From positions 1 through 21,280 of the forward strand of contig JAQGAU010001125.1 of NCBI GenBank assembly GCA_034698045.1: DNA of 21,280 nt, in the 5' to 3' direction. A program made the position numbers and the translations under genes. This DNA comes from Paramacrobiotus richtersi (taxonomy: Eukaryota > Tardigrada > Eutardigrada > Parachela > Macrobiotidae). The notes below the pieces were generated by a model. It was not told where the DNA came from and did not search any database. It worked only from the letters and a program-made list of their open reading frames with translations. Below are positions 19,601 through 21,280 of this stretch, piece after piece. Positions within the stretch are counted from its first letter, which is position 1. Each line of letters begins with the position of its first letter.

Positions 19601-21280
19601 GCCCAGAAAGCCGCCGGCGGGGTAGCCCGACACCCCCACGATACTGTGGCCCAAATTCCCAACGGCATTCCCTGTTGACAAAGGAACTGGTGTTTAATCT
19701 ATTCAGTTTCCTGATCTAATGGCTTTACAAGTTTTGTCTGTTTCTGCTGTTTATTTACTTCCTATATCATTTTTCTCCAGTGAAAATATATCCAACGTAT
19801 CATTTCTCGAGAGAAAAAAAGCTGAGGTACCAAAACAGCAACTTTAAACCACAAAATTTAAAGTGTATTTCAATTCTTTCTAATAAATTTTAAAACAAAA
19901 ACGTTTTGATTTTCTGATACATTTTAAAATATTTTAGTAAAACTTTTTTTAATACTCGAGAAATTTTCACCAATTTTTCATGAACGTTTACAGTATTGAT
20001 CAGCTTCTGAAATTCTTTTAAAGTAGGTCAAACCTGCGACTAAACTGACCGACGAATAAATAAACTGGCTAATGAATAAATCGATCTAATTTTTTTATTA
20101 ACTCTTAACCAATTCATCACTATGATCTGTTCAGTTTCGGAGCAGATGGTGGTCAATAATTACTATTCGTTAGTTGTACCTTGTTTCGCGTGCAGAAAAA
20201 TCTCGTTCAAATGCAGAAAGACATCCCGTGGCGGTAGCACATCGCCATCCTGTTTCTCCAGCAAAATAACAATTTCATCCTGTCCAACCTGATAAGAACA
20301 ATAAGCGCTGGTATAATACACATTCTCTACTAATTTGAACTTTTCTGTTTACCAAACGCATTCCCGTCGTTGAGTACGACCACACCGCATGGCCCATACA
20401 GCATTTCAAATCCAGCACTTGCACATTGACCTTCAAGCAGGAATTTACAAAAAAATCCACATCCTCCGAGGGAGTGGGTAGAAACTTCAACAACAGGGCC
20501 GGCAGATCCGGATGTTCGTGTAGAACATTATCTGTAATAAATTAACAATGAACGTTCATTTCATCCATGTGCAGCGCAGAAAACGTGTTTAAAAAGATCC
20601 AAAAAAGTGTACTTAACTAAAGTTTAACTACTTGTACGAGGATACCATTATCGAGCAAAGAAATAGCGAAAACCGTTGAAATTCAAATGTTACTCACTAC
20701 AAGTAATAATAAGTTATTAGATTCACCGAGATAGTTAATAAAAAAACTATGGCAGTACCGAATAATCTGGCACTATGTATCAATTAAAGAAAAATTAAAA
20801 CGACAATAACTTAGCAATCTCAAGAAATAAATGCACGATTTTAGTCAAAATGCCAGGTTCAACCGACATCAGCAGTAAACTGAAAAACAGTCAAACTATT
20901 TCCGCAAGTGGCGTTAAAATTTAGTCTTCACTGGTAATCTGTAACTTACGCTCAAATAAAATTTCACAAATTTTAAACCGAAATTATCTCTCACATTTCT
21001 TTCGTTAGAAATGGATTATAAATGGCATAAAGAAAACTGCACATACGTCCATCGGAAGTCAACTCCATCACCGGCAGCACCTCCCGACTAATAAACAACC
21101 GCACCACATGACTGATACTGGACCGCTTGGGTGAGGTCTTACTCTTGGGCGTCGGCGGAGCTACAAAACAACAAACACACACATTAACCCTCGCACTCCC
21201 TTATCCCCACCACACCCCCAAAATACCCTCATCTGGCGCACCGGGTGAACGTCGCTGTCGTTTGGCATTCATCACCGCCA
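16643..21280 (-). CDS. SARA/endofin-like FYVE scaffold (ZFYVE9/16), C-terminal part, runs off the right edge
   Basis: Minus-strand exons, 5' to 3': 21280-21227 (partial), 21160-21047, 20531-20353, 20288-20180, 19671-19429, 18795-18608, 18544-18391, 17868-17616 and 17024-16643. Phases agree at all eight junctions, giving 557 complete codons and a TGA stop. The chain aligns along the C-terminal domain of human SARA and endofin: [107 protein letters not shown] and SPIDGK. The first visible residues (AVMNAK) match the SARA stretch directly after the last FYVE cysteine pair, so the FYVE finger should lie just beyond 21280. The family sits on PI3P-rich early endosomes and handles TGF-beta/BMP receptor and Smad signalling. 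The linker after FYVE is short, and the C-terminus stops some 20 residues before that of human SARA. Confidence 0.95.
17025..17615 (-). other. SARA-like last intron (591 bp)
   Basis: Donor GTAAGG and acceptor TTATCAG on the minus strand, phase 2, rejoining as the codon for the Gly before VRSPIDG. It contains the 53-bp tandem repeat described separately and is otherwise AT-rich and featureless. Confidence 0.9.
17391..17528. repeat. 53-bp tandem repeat, three copies, in a SARA-like intron
   Basis: ACTCCACTGCGAT recurs at 17391, 17444 and 17497, exactly 53 bp apart each time. It is followed in each copy by a T-rich, then TTTAATTTAT-type tract. The third copy is more diverged and incomplete. Confidence 0.9.
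17869..18390 (-). other. SARA-like intron (522 bp)
   Basis: Minus-strand donor GTAACA after a phase-1 G at 18391; acceptor GATTAG before 17868. No open frame or repeat of note. Confidence 0.85.
18796..19428 (-). other. SARA-like intron (633 bp)
   Basis: Minus-strand donor GTACGA; acceptor ATTGCAG. The codon split across it encodes the first Tyr of AEYRYYPCP, matching the AEYRLYPCP of human SARA. It holds the long tandem duplication listed separately. An open frame at 19094-19327 is Lys/Asn-rich AT-driven sequence, not a gene. Confidence 0.85.
18855..19052. repeat. 96/90-bp tandem duplication in a SARA-like intron
   Basis: The segment beginning GAAATTATTATAGACTTATC at 18855 recurs at 18951 almost base for base, and its first 12 bases appear again at 19041. 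Copy 1 is 96 bp and copy 2 is 90 bp, differing mainly by a 6-bp deletion near CCCAAA. Near-identity points to a recent duplication. Confidence 0.93.
19672..20179 (-). other. SARA-like intron (508 bp)
   Basis: Minus-strand donor GTACAA after the phase-1 G at 20180; acceptor CAACAG before 19671. AT-rich; nothing recognised. Confidence 0.85.
20532..21046 (-). other. SARA-like intron (515 bp)
   Basis: Minus-strand donor GTATGT after ...TSDG plus C; acceptor TTACAG. The split codon gives His. AT-rich; nothing recognised inside. Confidence 0.85.

Overview
This is animal nuclear DNA. Four spliced, GT-AG intron protein genes can be read in it, and their exon phases close exactly. Three are recognisable metazoan families: an XIAP/cIAP-type inhibitor of apoptosis, the PDZ adaptor GIPC, and the C-terminal part of the FYVE endosomal scaffold SARA/endofin. 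The fourth is a small, strongly diverged NYN-domain protein. Introns run from 54 bp to about 1.4 kb and are AT-rich, while exons are GC-richer. This fits a small, compact invertebrate genome. The phylum cannot be fixed from the sequence; a tardigrade or another small ecdysozoan is only a guess.

Layout. 1-1733: upstream DNA and probable 5' leader of the IAP gene. 1734-5469 (+): IAP (two BIR domains, UBA, RING; 459 aa in six coding exons), with a polyadenylation signal at 5752. 5776-6335: short intergenic gap. 6363-7062 (+): the 180-aa NYN-like protein in three exons, with a polyadenylation signal at 7096. 7103-9480: the largest stretch without a gene, holding a cluster of strong palindromes near 8911-8995. 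9482-9498: an NRF1-type palindrome touching a YY1-like site, followed by a probable non-coding first exon of GIPC. 10480-15580 (+): GIPC (394 aa, eight coding exons). 15581-16642: convergent 3' regions with degenerate AT-rich repeats. 16643-21280 (-): SARA/endofin C-terminal 557 aa in nine exons; the gene continues past the right edge, where its FYVE finger should lie.

The genes are ordinary separate eukaryotic transcription units, not an operon. GIPC and SARA are convergent neighbours and both belong to early-endosome and TGF-beta receptor trafficking, which may be coincidence. The least ordinary items are the NYN-like protein, in which two acidic positions typical of the nuclease site are replaced; a SARA-like protein whose linker after FYVE looks too short for the known Smad-binding domain; and an IAP with a DxxD caspase-like motif just before BIR1 and a 54-nt in-frame intron. 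No RNA gene, CRISPR array or recognisable transposon was found.
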